Source: Pseudomonadota bacterium (lineage in GTDB: Bacteria; Pseudomonadota; Gammaproteobacteria; Steroidobacterales; Steroidobacteraceae). Taken from it: DNA of 22,811 nucleotides. The stretch spans positions 1 through 22,811 of the forward strand of contig JAEWAF010000103.1 of assembly GCA_023391815.1 (NCBI GenBank), given 5' to 3'. Below are positions 1-8,224 of this stretch, one piece after another (within the stretch, counting starts at the first letter, position 1; each line of letters begins with the position of its first letter). Made by a program: the position numbers and the translations under genes. The notes beneath the pieces are model-generated. The model saw only the letters and a program-made list of their open reading frames with translations, ran no database searches and had not been told where the DNA came from.

Positions 1-20
1 GTCGCGCATTGCGCTCCTAG

Positions 21-69
21 GCGCACGTCCCTGGTGTGCGCTGCTGCGAAAATACGTCCCTGTATTTCG
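21..69. repeat. two adjacent small hairpins with the same loop
   Basis: GCGCAC (21-26) pairs with GTGCGC (36-41). About 14 bases later AAATAC (50-55) pairs with GTATTT (62-67), extended by CG/CG across one bulged A. Both loops carry the same GTCCCT core, in the context ACGTCCCTG. They lie beyond the stop codon of the amidohydrolase gene, which is transcribed leftwards, in otherwise non-coding sequence. Two different stems with one conserved loop look like a dispersed intergenic repeat or an RNA element, not a simple terminator, since no T-tract follows. Bases 1-20 and 70-134 show nothing else that I can name. Confidence 0.5.
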
Positions 70-134
70 AAGCTGCCGGGACGAGGTACCACCCCCTATC
101 CTGCGCCGATACGTTGGAGGTACAGCCAGCGGGC

Positions 135-3100
135 TCAGAAGGAAGCGGCGGTTCCGGGAGGATCATTCCAAAACCATAGCGTTTCGAGCTTCTTCTGCCG
201 AGGCCAGACTTCATCGAGCGTATTCGCGTCGTACAGCCTCCCATTCTTCATCACAAAACTCAGCGAGTTCGTGTTCCTGATATCGGCGAGCGGATCGCGA
301 TCCAAAATCAGCAGGTCGGCGAACTTCCCCGCCTCGATACTGCCGATCTCCCTCGCCCGCCCGATGATCTCGCTCGATGCAATCGTCGCCGCCCGCAACG
401 CTTCATGCGGCGTAGCTCCTCCGGCCGCATAAGCCTGGAGCTCCCAGTGATAGCCGATGCCCTGCATCTCGCCGTGACTTCCGATGCCCACCAAGCCACC
501 CGCTCGTTGAACAGCAAGCGCATCCGCTGCGAACGCCGGATAAGTTTGATCCTCATGGCGCGTCCACTTCTGCGTTCGCGTCTTGACGTCGAGCAGACCG
601 CTGGGAATGAAACGCCGCACCTTCGCGTCCCCCTGCGGCACATGACCGATCGTCATTTCATATAACGCCGGCTTACCTCCATACAACACGCTGATCGTCG
701 GCGTGTACGCAATCCGGCTCTTCGCAAACAGCTCAAGCACGTCCTTGTGAAGCGGCGAAACCGGCAACGCATGCTCATTTCCGGCAAAGCCGTCCAGCGC
801 ATGCGTGAGGTTCAACCGCAAATCGCTCGCGCCCTCCGTCGTCGGCATCATGCCCAGCGCGCTCGCGCCCTGAATCATGAATTGCCGCTCCTTGCGACCG
901 CCGACCATGTACGACTTAATGTTTCGCGTCCGGTAGTAATCGCGATACCGCGTCAGCACGTTGCGCGCATCCGCTTCGGAATTGATTTCACTATTCACGA
1001 ACACACCGGGCCCGGTGGAGTAAGCGCGGGGGCCCAACATCAAACCGGCGTCGATCATGTCCTGGTAACCGAACACATCGACCGTGAACGGCTGCACATC
1101 GAGCCCCGACGTGACGCCGTACGCGAGGTTCGCGAGAAACGGCCATTGATTCGGCTCCAGGACGTCACGACGAATCTCAGCCCAATGAGCATGCGTATCG
1201 ACGAAGCCCGGCACGATGTACTTGCCAGAAACATCGCGCACAACGGCGCCTGCCGGCACCTGCACGCTGCCTTGCGCGCCGACACCGACGATCTTGTTGT
1301 TCACAACGACGACATCGGCATCGGGCAGCACTTCATCGCCGCGCATCGTGATCACGGTCGCGCCTCGCAACACGACAGTGCCTTCAGGCACGTCACGTTT
1401 AAGCTCGACGACCGCGTCGAAGCGCGCCGCTGACTTTTCCGCATCGGTGATATTGCTCAAGGGAACACGGCGGAACGACGAGCCCACCGACCAGGTGATC
1501 GTGCGACCGTCATCCGCCCAACCGAAATAATCCGCACCGACCGCCGTGAGCTTCACGACCTTCGTGGCCGGGCTCTGCAGATTCACGACCGGCGGATCGT
1601 CATTCATCGTCGGCGGCACAGCCACGAGATAAAGCTGCGACGCCGACTTCGCCAGCGCCCAAAGACCATCGGGACTGAGCCGCACTTCGTCGACCGGCGC
1701 CGGCGAATCCACATACTGCGAGGGATGACGCGACAGGATCACAACGACACGGCGGGGCTCCGAGGAAGGCTCATCGATCCGCAGCGTCTTCACGCCTTCG
1801 GGTGTAAAGAAACGAATCAGATTCGGCTCCTGGCCGAAGTCCGGAAACCGCGCACCGTGCGCATGAGCAATGAGCTGCGCATCGCCGCCGCTCGCCGGCA
1901 GCCGGATGATGTCGGTCGGGCGGCTCGGATCGATCTCCGACCGCGCCCGCAGTCGATCGTAATGACTTGCACGCAGCGCGAGCACGCTCTTGCCATCTGG
2001 CGAGAACACAGGCTCCGTGTAATACGCCGCTTCCTTCGTCAGCCGTTTCGGCGAGCTCCGCCCATTGGCCGGCATGGTCCACACCTGGCCACCTTCAAGT
2101 GGAGTCCAAGTCACATACGTGATCGTGCGCCCATCGGAAGACCATGAAGGCTGAACGCCCGCGCCCAGCGCACGCGGTTTGGCATTCGCCTGTAGATCCA
2201 GCAGATACAGCTGCCCCAACGCGGAGAACACGACGGAGCGACCATCCGGCGACTGTCGCGGTCGCTGGATGACGCGTACTCGAACCGGGCCGGTTTCCTC
2301 GTGCTGCTCGACGCGTGTCTGCGGACCGATATCGACCTCCACCTTCGCGGTGAAAGGAATGTCGCTGAGCGAGCGATCCGACAGATCGAGCCGTTTGATC
2401 TTGCCGCCGACGCTCAGGATCAACGCTCGATCATCCGCTGTGAACGTGTAGCGCGGCAGGAGATTCGCGTAGTAGCCGCCGTCGTGGCCGTCGCGATCGA
2501 CAGGGAACAACAACCATTGATCGTCACCCGAATTCAGATCTCGAATGCGCAGGCCCGTGTCGTTCAGATGCCGGCTGGCATACACCAGCTTGCGGCCATC
2601 GTGCGATAGCGCCGGCTGCATCGCTTCACCGAGCGACTGAATGATCTCCTCATCCTTGCCATTGCGCAGATCGCGACGAGTGATGGACCACTGCGGCGGC
2701 TCCTTCTCGGTCCAGGTCGTGCCGGCTTTGGAAGAGAAATACAGATAACGGCCGTCCGGCGAAATCACCGGGCCGAGCACATTGCGTCGATTGTCGAAGT
2801 CTTCCGTGCCCGACGGCTTGGCCTTGGTCACCTGAGTCGCCTGACCGCCGTCCTTGTTGAACATGAAGACTTCGAACGCCAGGGTCGAATGCACCATGCG
2901 CGAGGCGTAAACGTATCGGCCGTCGGGCGACCAGCTCGGGCCAGTCCATACAACGGCCCCCTCGTCTTGGGAGAGCTGGCGCGGATTGCTGCCGTCCGCA
3001 TTCGCGATCCACAGATTATTGGCGCCGGAGCGATCGCTGATGAACGCGAACTGCTTGCCATCGGGCGAGAACACGGGATTGGCATCGAAGCTCGGGCCCA

Positions 3101-3317
3101 CCATGACCGGACGCGCCTGACCGCCCCCGATACCGATGGAATAGATGTCGCCCAGCAGATCGAACAGGATGAGCTTGCCGTCGGGCGCCACGTCCGGCGC
3201 CATCCACGTGCCCTCATCCGTTTCAAAAGCGATGTGCCGTGCCGTCGCGAGCGGCAACGACGCGCCGGCAGTTGCGGCGGCAAGCGACAGCGAGGCAAGC
3301 AGAGCCCTTTTGATCAT
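135..3317 (-). CDS. exported beta-propeller (PD40/TolB-like) amidohydrolase
   Basis: A two-part protein of about 1060 residues. A signal peptide (residues 1-26, ending near LPLATA) is followed by many TolB/PD40 propeller repeats with the recurring FSPDGK or SPDGRY signature (about 30-630). The C-terminus is an amidohydrolase (about 645-1060): its metal-binding HxH is in GFVDTHAHWAE (about 704-714), and the composite-domain ending GSIEAGKFADLLILD is typical of imidazolonepropionase-like members. This family is usually annotated as periplasmic metal-dependent hydrolases or peptidases; the substrate cannot be read from sequence. The start is set at ATG 3317 because GGGGAT lies 8 bases upstream and the signal peptide follows at once; a TTG at 3332 would add five residues (MGIES) without a better ribosome site. 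It is divergent from the puuB-like gene, 87 bases apart. Confidence 0.9.
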   Translation of the reverse strand: MIKRALLASLSLAAATAGASLPLATARHIAFETDEGTWMAPDVAPDGKLILFDLLGDIYSIGIGGGQARPVMVGPSFDANPVFSPDGKQFAFISDRSGANNLWIANADGSNPRQLSQDEGAVVWTGPSWSPDGRYVYASRMVHSTLAFEVFMFNKDGGQATQVTKAKPSGTEDFDNRRNVLGPVISPDGRYLYFSSKAGTTWTEKEPPQWSITRRDLRNGKDEEIIQSLGEAMQPALSHDGRKLVYASRHLNDTGLRIRDLNSGDDQWLLFPVDRDGHDGGYYANLLPRYTFTADDRALILSVGGKIKRLDLSDRSLSDIPFTAKVEVDIGPQTRVEQHEETGPVRVRVIQRPRQSPDGRSVVFSALGQLYLLDLQANAKPRALGAGVQPSWSSDGRTITYVTWTPLEGGQVWTMPANGRSSPKRLTKEAAYYTEPVFSPDGKSVLALRASHYDRLRARSEIDPSRPTDIIRLPASGGDAQLIAHAHGARFPDFGQEPNLIRFFTPEGVKTLRIDEPSSEPRRVVVILSRHPSQYVDSPAPVDEVRLSPDGLWALAKSASQLYLVAVPPTMNDDPPVVNLQSPATKVVKLTAVGADYFGWADDGRTITWSVGSSFRRVPLSNITDAEKSAARFDAVVELKRDVPEGTVVLRGATVITMRGDEVLPDADVVVVNNKIVGVGAQGSVQVPAGAVVRDVSGKYIVPGFVDTHAHWAEIRRDVLEPNQWPFLANLAYGVTSGLDVQPFTVDVFGYQDMIDAGLMLGPRAYSTGPGVFVNSEINSEADARNVLTRYRDYYRTRNIKSYMVGGRKERQFMIQGASALGMMPTTEGASDLRLNLTHALDGFAGNEHALPVSPLHKDVLELFAKSRIAYTPTISVLYGGKPALYEMTIGHVPQGDAKVRRFIPSGLLDVKTRTQKWTRHEDQTYPAFAADALAVQRAGGLVGIGSHGEMQGIGYHWELQAYAAGGATPHEALRAATIASSEIIGRAREIGSIEAGKFADLLILDRDPLADIRNTNSLSFVMKNGRLYDANTLDEVWPRQKKLETLWFWNDPPGTAASF

Positions 3318-3332
3318 GCTTTCGATCCCCAA

Positions 3333-3404
3333 TGGAATGGCTTACCTATGAAAGACGCACTGTCGCGGAAAACCGTAAGATAAGAGCATTGACCGGAGCA
3401 TGCT
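3333..3404. promoter_or_regulatory. divergent intergenic region, amidohydrolase / puuB-like
   Basis: Both leaders must lie in this short gap and the extra 15 bases up to the preferred ATG at 3317. A TAAGAT (3376-3381, + strand) could be a -10 for the oxidase, but I see no convincing -35. GGAG at 3395-3398 lies six bases before the TTG start at 3405 and fixes that start, because the nearby ATG at 3400 hits a stop after two codons. No clear operator palindrome is visible. Confidence 0.35.
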
Positions 3405-4688
3405 TTGACCACGGACCCCAACACAGCCGTTTCCTACTATGCAGCTTCCGCCAATCCCGCGCCCGAGCATCCTCAGCTCAGGGGCGACGTGACCGCGGAC
3501 GTCTGCGTCATCGGCGGCGGCATCGCCGGCTGCTCGACGGCGCTCGACCTGGCCGAGCGTGGCTACAAAGTCGTGCTGCTCGAAGGTCAACGCATCGGTT
3601 GGGGCGCATCGGGCCGTAGCGGCGGTCAAGCCCTCGGCGGCTATGCGAGCGGACAAAGCAAGCTGGTCCAGCAGGTCGGGGCCGAGAATGCCAAACGGAT
3701 GTGGGACATCTCGCTGGAAGGCTTGCAACTGATTCGCGATCGGGTCGCCAGATACAACATCGATTGCGACCTGCATTGGGGGCAGATGCACGTCGCCATC
3801 AAGCCTCGCCAGCGCGACAGCCTGCTGCACGAGAAACATGAGGCCGAAGCGACGTACGGCTATCGCCAGCTCGAGTTCTTGGAACGAGCCCAGGTCGAAG
3901 CGCTGCTGGAAACCAAACGGTACTGCGCGGGCCTCTACGACAGCGGCGGCGGACATCTGCATCCGTTGAACTACACGCTGGGCCTCGCCGCCGCCGCAAG
4001 CGCCACGGGTGTTGCCATTTATGAGCGCTCGCTGGTAACAAACATCAGCTACGACCAGCCCGCGGTCGTGAGCACCGCGACCGGCCGCGTCAAAGCGAAG
4101 TTCGTCGTGCTCTGTGGCAACGCTTATTTGAACAGACTGGTGCCCTCGCTGCGCTCACGCATCATGCCGGTGGGCACATACATCGTCGCCACCGAGTCGC
4201 TCGGCGAAGCACGCATGCAACGACTCATGCGTGAAAACATCGCCGTCACCGATATCAACTTCGTGCTCGATTACTTCCGGCGCTCGGCGGACGCTCGTCT
4301 GTTGTTTGGCGGCCGGGTGAGCTATTCGGGCCTGGACCCGTTCAACACCGCGAGCGCGACGCGCAAGCGCATGCTCAAAGTGTTTCCGCAACTCTCCGAC
4401 GTGCGGATCGAATACGCATGGGGAGGTTATGTCGACATCACCATGAGCCGCGCCCCGGATTTCGGTCGGCTCGCTCCGCATATTTACTATCTGCAGGGGT
4501 TCTCCGGCCATGGCATTGCGCTCACCGGCATCGCCGGCCGCCTGGCCGCCGAGGCCATCGCCGGTCAGGCGGAGCGCTTCGACCTGTTCACGCAGCTGAA
4601 GCACCGGAACTTTCCGGGAGGCGAGCTGCTGCGCATGCCGGCACTGGTGCTGGCCATGCTCTGGTATCGGGCTCGCGACCTGCTGTAG
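3405..4688 (+). CDS. puuB: FAD-dependent amine oxidase, gamma-glutamylputrescine oxidase-like (PuuB)
   Basis: Probable cytosolic flavoenzyme of the DAO/GlpO family, 427 residues against 426 for E. coli PuuB. PuuB converts gamma-glutamylputrescine and O2 to gamma-glutamyl-aminobutyraldehyde, ammonia and peroxide. The N-terminus has the Rossmann FAD motif VIGGGIAGCSTALDLAERG (about 35-53), then the GWGASGRSGGQ segment that follows FAD contacts in this family. The C-terminal YYLQGFSGHGIALTGIAGRL is the second FAD-binding stretch. The TTG start has GGAG six bases upstream. PuuR-, AguB- and aminotransferase-like genes 6-8 kb downstream support a polyamine role, but no gamma-glutamate-putrescine ligase (PuuA) is nearby, so the substrate could be another gamma-glutamylated or primary/secondary amine. 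Confidence 0.82.
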   Translation: MTTDPNTAVSYYAASANPAPEHPQLRGDVTADVCVIGGGIAGCSTALDLAERGYKVVLLEGQRIGWGASGRSGGQALGGYASGQSKLVQQVGAENAKRMWDISLEGLQLIRDRVARYNIDCDLHWGQMHVAIKPRQRDSLLHEKHEAEATYGYRQLEFLERAQVEALLETKRYCAGLYDSGGGHLHPLNYTLGLAAAASATGVAIYERSLVTNISYDQPAVVSTATGRVKAKFVVLCGNAYLNRLVPSLRSRIMPVGTYIVATESLGEARMQRLMRENIAVTDINFVLDYFRRSADARLLFGGRVSYSGLDPFNTASATRKRMLKVFPQLSDVRIEYAWGGYVDITMSRAPDFGRLAPHIYYLQGFSGHGIALTGIAGRLAAEAIAGQAERFDLFTQLKHRNFPGGELLRMPALVLAMLWYRARDLL

Positions 4689-4814
4689 CTGGAACTTCCT
4701 TCATTCCGGAGCATTCACCCTTTGCGCTCGGCGGGTGTGGCAGCCGAGATCCCCTGAACGCATAAAACATTGGAGTCGCCCACAGCGGGGCGTCCGGGTC
4801 TTCCAAGTGCGCGA

Positions 4815-7220
4815 ATGAACCAGGTGACCGATTCCGGCTCGATGCCTGACGCTGTGGCCAGCGTCGCGGCCGTCCCCACCCCGGCTGAACCCAAGCCCCG
4901 TCCCGGCATTCTGCTGGTCGACGATCAGCCCGCTCGACTGCTCACATATGAAGCCGTGCTTGCCGGTCTGGACGTCGAGTGTGTACGCGCCCTGTCGGGC
5001 AGAGAAGCACTCAAGCAACTGCTGAGTCGCGAATTCGCGCTCATTCTGCTCGACGTGAACATGCCCGAGATGGACGGGTTCGAAACCGCGCGCGTGATCC
5101 GCGAGCACCCCCGCTGGGAACGCACGCCCATCATTTTCGTGACCGGCATCAATATCTCCGAGCTGGATCAGCTCAAGGGATACGAGGTAGGCGCCATCGA
5201 CTACATCTCCGTGCCGGTGGTTCCGGAGATTCTGCGTAGCAAAGTCGCCGTGCTGGTCGAGTTGCATCAGCGACGACGACACCTCGAAGCGCTGAACTCG
5301 TCGCTCAACCAGGCGCGCGCCGAATTGGAAACGCGCCATGCCAGTGCGCTTGCCGAGCGCGATGCGCAGTTGCAGGCGATCTTCGAACATCCCACCGAGT
5401 TGTTCGTGGTGCTGCAGGCCGTGCGAGATTCGGGCGGCACCATCGTCGACTGGCAATACCGGGATGCGAACGCGAATTCCCTGCAGCTGCTGGGACAAAC
5501 CCGGCAGCAGCTGCTCGGCTGCCGCATCACCGAGATGTTCGACCCGGAACACGCCAGCCGGATCATCGCCAAGTCCGCTCAGGTGCTACAGGCCCGGCAG
5601 CTCGCTCGCTACGAAGTGCAGTATCGCGACAAGGATTTTCTGGTCACGCTATTTCCGATGGGGCCGGATTGCGTCGTCGGCTCGGGGACCAACATCACCG
5701 AGCGCAAGCGAGCCGAAGCGGCGCTCAGGCACAGCGAAGCACGCTACCGAGCGCTGCTGGATCATGCGCCGGTCGGTGTCGCTCACAACTCGTTGGATGG
5801 CCGGTTCGAATACGTCAATCGCTCGTTCTGCAAACTGGTCGGGTACAGCGCCGAGGAGTTGTACACCATGCGCTGGCAGGACCTCACTCATCCGGAGGAC
5901 GTGCCGCGAGATCAGGAGCTGGCCAGTCAAGTCATCGAGGGCAAGCTCGACGACTACACCGTCGAGAAGCGCTATATCCGGAAGGACGGCGGCGTCGTCT
6001 GGGTGAATCTGTTCGGCAACTTCGTCGCGGACGACAGCGGCCGGGCGGTACAAGGCGTCGCGATCGTCATCGACATCACGGAACGGATCGACGCACACCG
6101 CATGCTTCGCGAGAGCGAGACGCGCTTCCGCGAAGCCAACGAACGCAAGGACGAATTCCTCGCGATGCTGAGCCACGAGCTGCGCAACCCGGCCGCGGCC
6201 ATCGGTAACGCGGCACAAGCGTTGTCCCGGCTGGTGGATCGCGAAAAGGAACGATCCTTGATCGGCATCGTCGAGCGACAGATCGGCCATCTGGGTCATC
6301 TGCTGGATGACTTGCTGGACGTGTCGCGCATCACTCAGGGCCGCATCGAAATCAATCGCGAGCGACTCACGTTGCAGTCGTGCGTCGACATCGCGGTCGA
6401 GACGACACAGCCGCTGCTTCAACAAAAGAAACATCGGCTCACCCTGAGCATGTCTCCAGAGCCGCTCTGGGTGAACGCCGACAAGGTGCGCCTCGCTCAA
6501 TGCATCGCGAACCTGCTCACCAATGCGGCCAAGTACACCGAGGCTGGCGGCGAAATCGAAGTGCGGACGCTCGCCGAGGGCGGCTGCGCGAGCGTCGCGA
6601 TCACCGACAATGGCATCGGCATGCCGCCCGAGCTGATCCCCCGCGTGTTCGAGCTGTTCGTGCAAGGCGAGCGTACATTGGACCGCTCACAAGGCGGACT
6701 CGGCATCGGGCTCGCCCTTTGCCGCATGCTAACCGAGATGCAAGGCGGCACTGTGACGGGCAGCAGTCCGGGCATCGGCCAGGGATCGACGTTCACACTG
6801 CGCCTGCCACTTGCCCTCGAAACGGACGACGCATCGACCCATGTGACTGCCGCCAACGGCGGGCCGGCGCGAGTCATGATCGTCGACGACAATCGCGACG
6901 CTGCCGATTCACTGGCGCTGTTACTTCAACTCGAAGCACATGCGACGCTGGCGACCTACTCCGGCGCGGACGCACTCGCGCGAGCGGCCAGCTTCGATCC
7001 TCAGTTCGTGCTCTTGGATATCGGCTTGCCGGAAATGGACGGCTATGAAGTGGCGCGTCGTTTGAAGGCGCTGATCCCGCGGGCACGGCTGATCGCTGTG
7101 ACTGGCTACGGTCTCGCGGGGGACAAACAACGGTCGGCGGACTCAGGCTTCGAAGCGCACCTGGTGAAGCCCGTGAGCCTCAGCGATATTCAGACCACGT
7201 TCGCCGCGCTGGCGAGCTGA
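4815..7220 (+). CDS. hybrid sensor histidine kinase, REC-PAS-PAS-HisKA-HATPase-REC
   Basis: About 801 residues counted from ATG 4815, with no membrane segment, so a cytosolic sensor. In order: receiver (about 31-155, phospho-Asp about 80 in LILLDVNMPEMDG); a helical linker; PAS 1 (about 185-300); PAS 2 (about 310-425, ending in DITER); HisKA with SHELRNP (His about 454); HATPase with the N box ANLLTNAAKYT, DNGIGMP and GGLGIGL; and a C-terminal receiver (about 685-801, Asp about 735, LVKPVS). The first receiver has SVPVVPE where the conserved Lys-Pro is expected, so its switch Lys is missing. The second is complete. The start is uncertain: no good ribosome site is seen at ATG 4815, TTG 4770 or ATG 4842. 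No response regulator or output gene adjoins it, so its target is unknown. Confidence 0.9.
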   Translation: MNQVTDSGSMPDAVASVAAVPTPAEPKPRPGILLVDDQPARLLTYEAVLAGLDVECVRALSGREALKQLLSREFALILLDVNMPEMDGFETARVIREHPRWERTPIIFVTGINISELDQLKGYEVGAIDYISVPVVPEILRSKVAVLVELHQRRRHLEALNSSLNQARAELETRHASALAERDAQLQAIFEHPTELFVVLQAVRDSGGTIVDWQYRDANANSLQLLGQTRQQLLGCRITEMFDPEHASRIIAKSAQVLQARQLARYEVQYRDKDFLVTLFPMGPDCVVGSGTNITERKRAEAALRHSEARYRALLDHAPVGVAHNSLDGRFEYVNRSFCKLVGYSAEELYTMRWQDLTHPEDVPRDQELASQVIEGKLDDYTVEKRYIRKDGGVVWVNLFGNFVADDSGRAVQGVAIVIDITERIDAHRMLRESETRFREANERKDEFLAMLSHELRNPAAAIGNAAQALSRLVDREKERSLIGIVERQIGHLGHLLDDLLDVSRITQGRIEINRERLTLQSCVDIAVETTQPLLQQKKHRLTLSMSPEPLWVNADKVRLAQCIANLLTNAAKYTEAGGEIEVRTLAEGGCASVAITDNGIGMPPELIPRVFELFVQGERTLDRSQGGLGIGLALCRMLTEMQGGTVTGSSPGIGQGSTFTLRLPLALETDDASTHVTAANGGPARVMIVDDNRDAADSLALLLQLEAHATLATYSGADALARAASFDPQFVLLDIGLPEMDGYEVARRLKALIPRARLIAVTGYGLAGDKQRSADSGFEAHLVKPVSLSDIQTTFAALAS

Positions 7221-7224
7221 GCAA

Positions 7225-7581
7225 TCACTCGCCGCGATACTCGCAACCGCTGGTGCAGGTTTCGTGGATCACGACCTTGCTCAACAGCGGCAGCACCGGC
7301 TTGGTCTGCCGCCACACCCAGCGCGCCAGATTCTCGCTGGTGGGATTCTCCAGCCCTTCGATCTCGTTCAGATAATGATGATCGAGGCGGTCGTAGATCG
7401 GCTGAAACGCGGCCTTCACATCGGCGAAATCCATCACCCAGCCGGTCACCGCATCGACCTCGCCACTGACGTGCAGCTCGATACGGAACGAGTGCCCATG
7501 CAGGCGCGCGCACTTGTGACCCGCCGGTACGTTCGGCAGGCGGTGGGCAGCCTCGATGGTGAAGACGCGGAAGATGTTCAT
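7225..7581 (-). CDS. queD: 6-carboxy-5,6,7,8-tetrahydropterin synthase QueD
   Basis: Second step of queuosine/7-deazaguanine synthesis: dihydroneopterin triphosphate to 6-carboxytetrahydropterin. The protein has 118 residues and is very close to E. coli QueD throughout. Zinc ligands are His13 (EAAHRLP), His28 and His30 (RLHGHSF); the catalytic Cys is Cys24 (HKCARL); the catalytic Asp-His pair is in RLDHHYLNE (67-68); and the family ending HETCTSGCEYRGE is intact. The stop lies 4 bases from the stop of the convergent sensor-kinase gene. The start ATG (7581) has no visible Shine-Dalgarno. Instead, the T-tract of an intrinsic terminator hairpin ends 5 bases upstream of it. No alternative start keeps the first zinc ligand. 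Confidence 0.95.
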   Translation of the reverse strand: MNIFRVFTIEAAHRLPNVPAGHKCARLHGHSFRIELHVSGEVDAVTGWVMDFADVKAAFQPIYDRLDHHYLNEIEGLENPTSENLARWVWRQTKPVLPLLSKVVIHETCTSGCEYRGE

Positions 7582-7586
7582 ATGTG

Positions 7587-7612
7587 AAAAAGGCGCCGCA
7601 AGCGGCGCCTTT
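7587..7612 (-). terminator. intrinsic terminator hairpin abutting the queD start
   Basis: Read on the minus strand, AAAGGCGCCGC and GCGGCGCCTTT form a perfect, GC-rich stem with a tiny TTGC-type loop, followed by TTTTT. It lies 23 bases beyond the stop of the cysteine-rich gene and its T-tract ends 5 bases before the queD ATG. It is therefore a strong terminator for the upstream gene and, at the same time, the whole immediate 5' leader of queD. Confidence 0.85.
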
Positions 7613-7635
7613 CGATTATCTCAGCTGCTGAAATG

Positions 7636-8010
7636 TTACGCAGCTTTGCGACGACGCGAGCTGGACGCGCAGCTGCAAGTGCCACAAGTGCAACGGATGC
7701 CATTGCAATCGCCACAGACCGCGAAATCCACGGAGCCGTAATGACGGCGGCACGACTCGCAGTACGGCTTGCGACGGCCAGTGCGGGCGGTCCGGTAAGA
7801 CTCGACCGCGGCCGCGCTCTGGTTCGCCGACTCACCTTCGCACGGGCTCAAATCCTTGCTGACGATGCCGCGCATGAACGTGCTCGAGGTCATCGAGCCG
7901 ACCTTGAACAAGCGCATCTGTTCGCGGGCCAAGCCCATCTGCGCGACCGGGTCGTAGATCACGACGCCCAGCTTGGGATGAAAATGAACCTGGAACGGAT
8001 CGCCGCTCAT
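7636..8010 (-). CDS. small cysteine-rich protein of unknown function
   Basis: I do not recognise this family. It has 124 residues from ATG 8010; a GTG at 8019 would add three. The N-terminal half (about 1-57) looks like an ordinary folded segment beginning MSGDPFQVHFHPKLG. A Ser/Ala/Arg-rich linker follows. The C-terminus holds nine cysteines in all, arranged as one lone Cys, then CxxC-11 residues-CxxC (a zinc-ribbon spacing), then four residues and a dense CTCGTCSC cluster, ending in a basic SSRRRKAA tail. There is no signal peptide or membrane segment. The pattern suggests a metal-binding (zinc or iron-sulfur) module, which is inference. It is transcribed alone, ends in a strong terminator, and is divergent from nothing obvious; rlmKL upstream is on the same strand, 215 bases away. 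Confidence 0.7.
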   Translation of the reverse strand: MSGDPFQVHFHPKLGVVIYDPVAQMGLAREQMRLFKVGSMTSSTFMRGIVSKDLSPCEGESANQSAAAVESYRTARTGRRKPYCESCRRHYGSVDFAVCGDCNGIRCTCGTCSCASSSRRRKAA

Positions 8011-8184
8011 AACAATCACTTCACAATCGACTAGGGATTTGGGGAGGTGGGGCTGTAACGCGGGCGCAATTGTGCTGCAACAGGTCCGTCATAGCAATGC
8101 GCTTGCGCCCGTATTCGCCGCTTTTTTAGGCGGAAAAACGTGTGCTTCGTCCTTCCCGCGCAGCATTTCCCCGAGGACCCTCAT

Positions 8185-8211
8185 CGGCAGTGGCCATTCG
8201 GACCACTGCCG
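8185..8211 (-). terminator. stem-loop downstream of rlmKL
   Basis: CGGCAGTGG (8185-8193) and CCACTGCCG (8203-8211) pair perfectly around a 9-base loop, 14 bases beyond the rlmKL stop. No T-tract follows on the minus strand, so it is either a Rho-linked 3'-end stabiliser or a weak terminator. The rest of the 8020-8224 gap shows only a T/A-rich patch near 8124-8137. Confidence 0.5.
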
Positions 8212-8224
8212 GTGGGACTTTCCC

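Noticed and set aside
747..1433. 228-codon open frame on the plus strand inside the amidohydrolase
   Set aside because: Antisense shadow; low-complexity Arg/His-rich product and no start signals.
5649..6665. 338-codon open frame antisense to the hybrid kinase
   Set aside because: Same reason: a composition shadow of the kinase HisKA/HATPase region with no recognisable motif.
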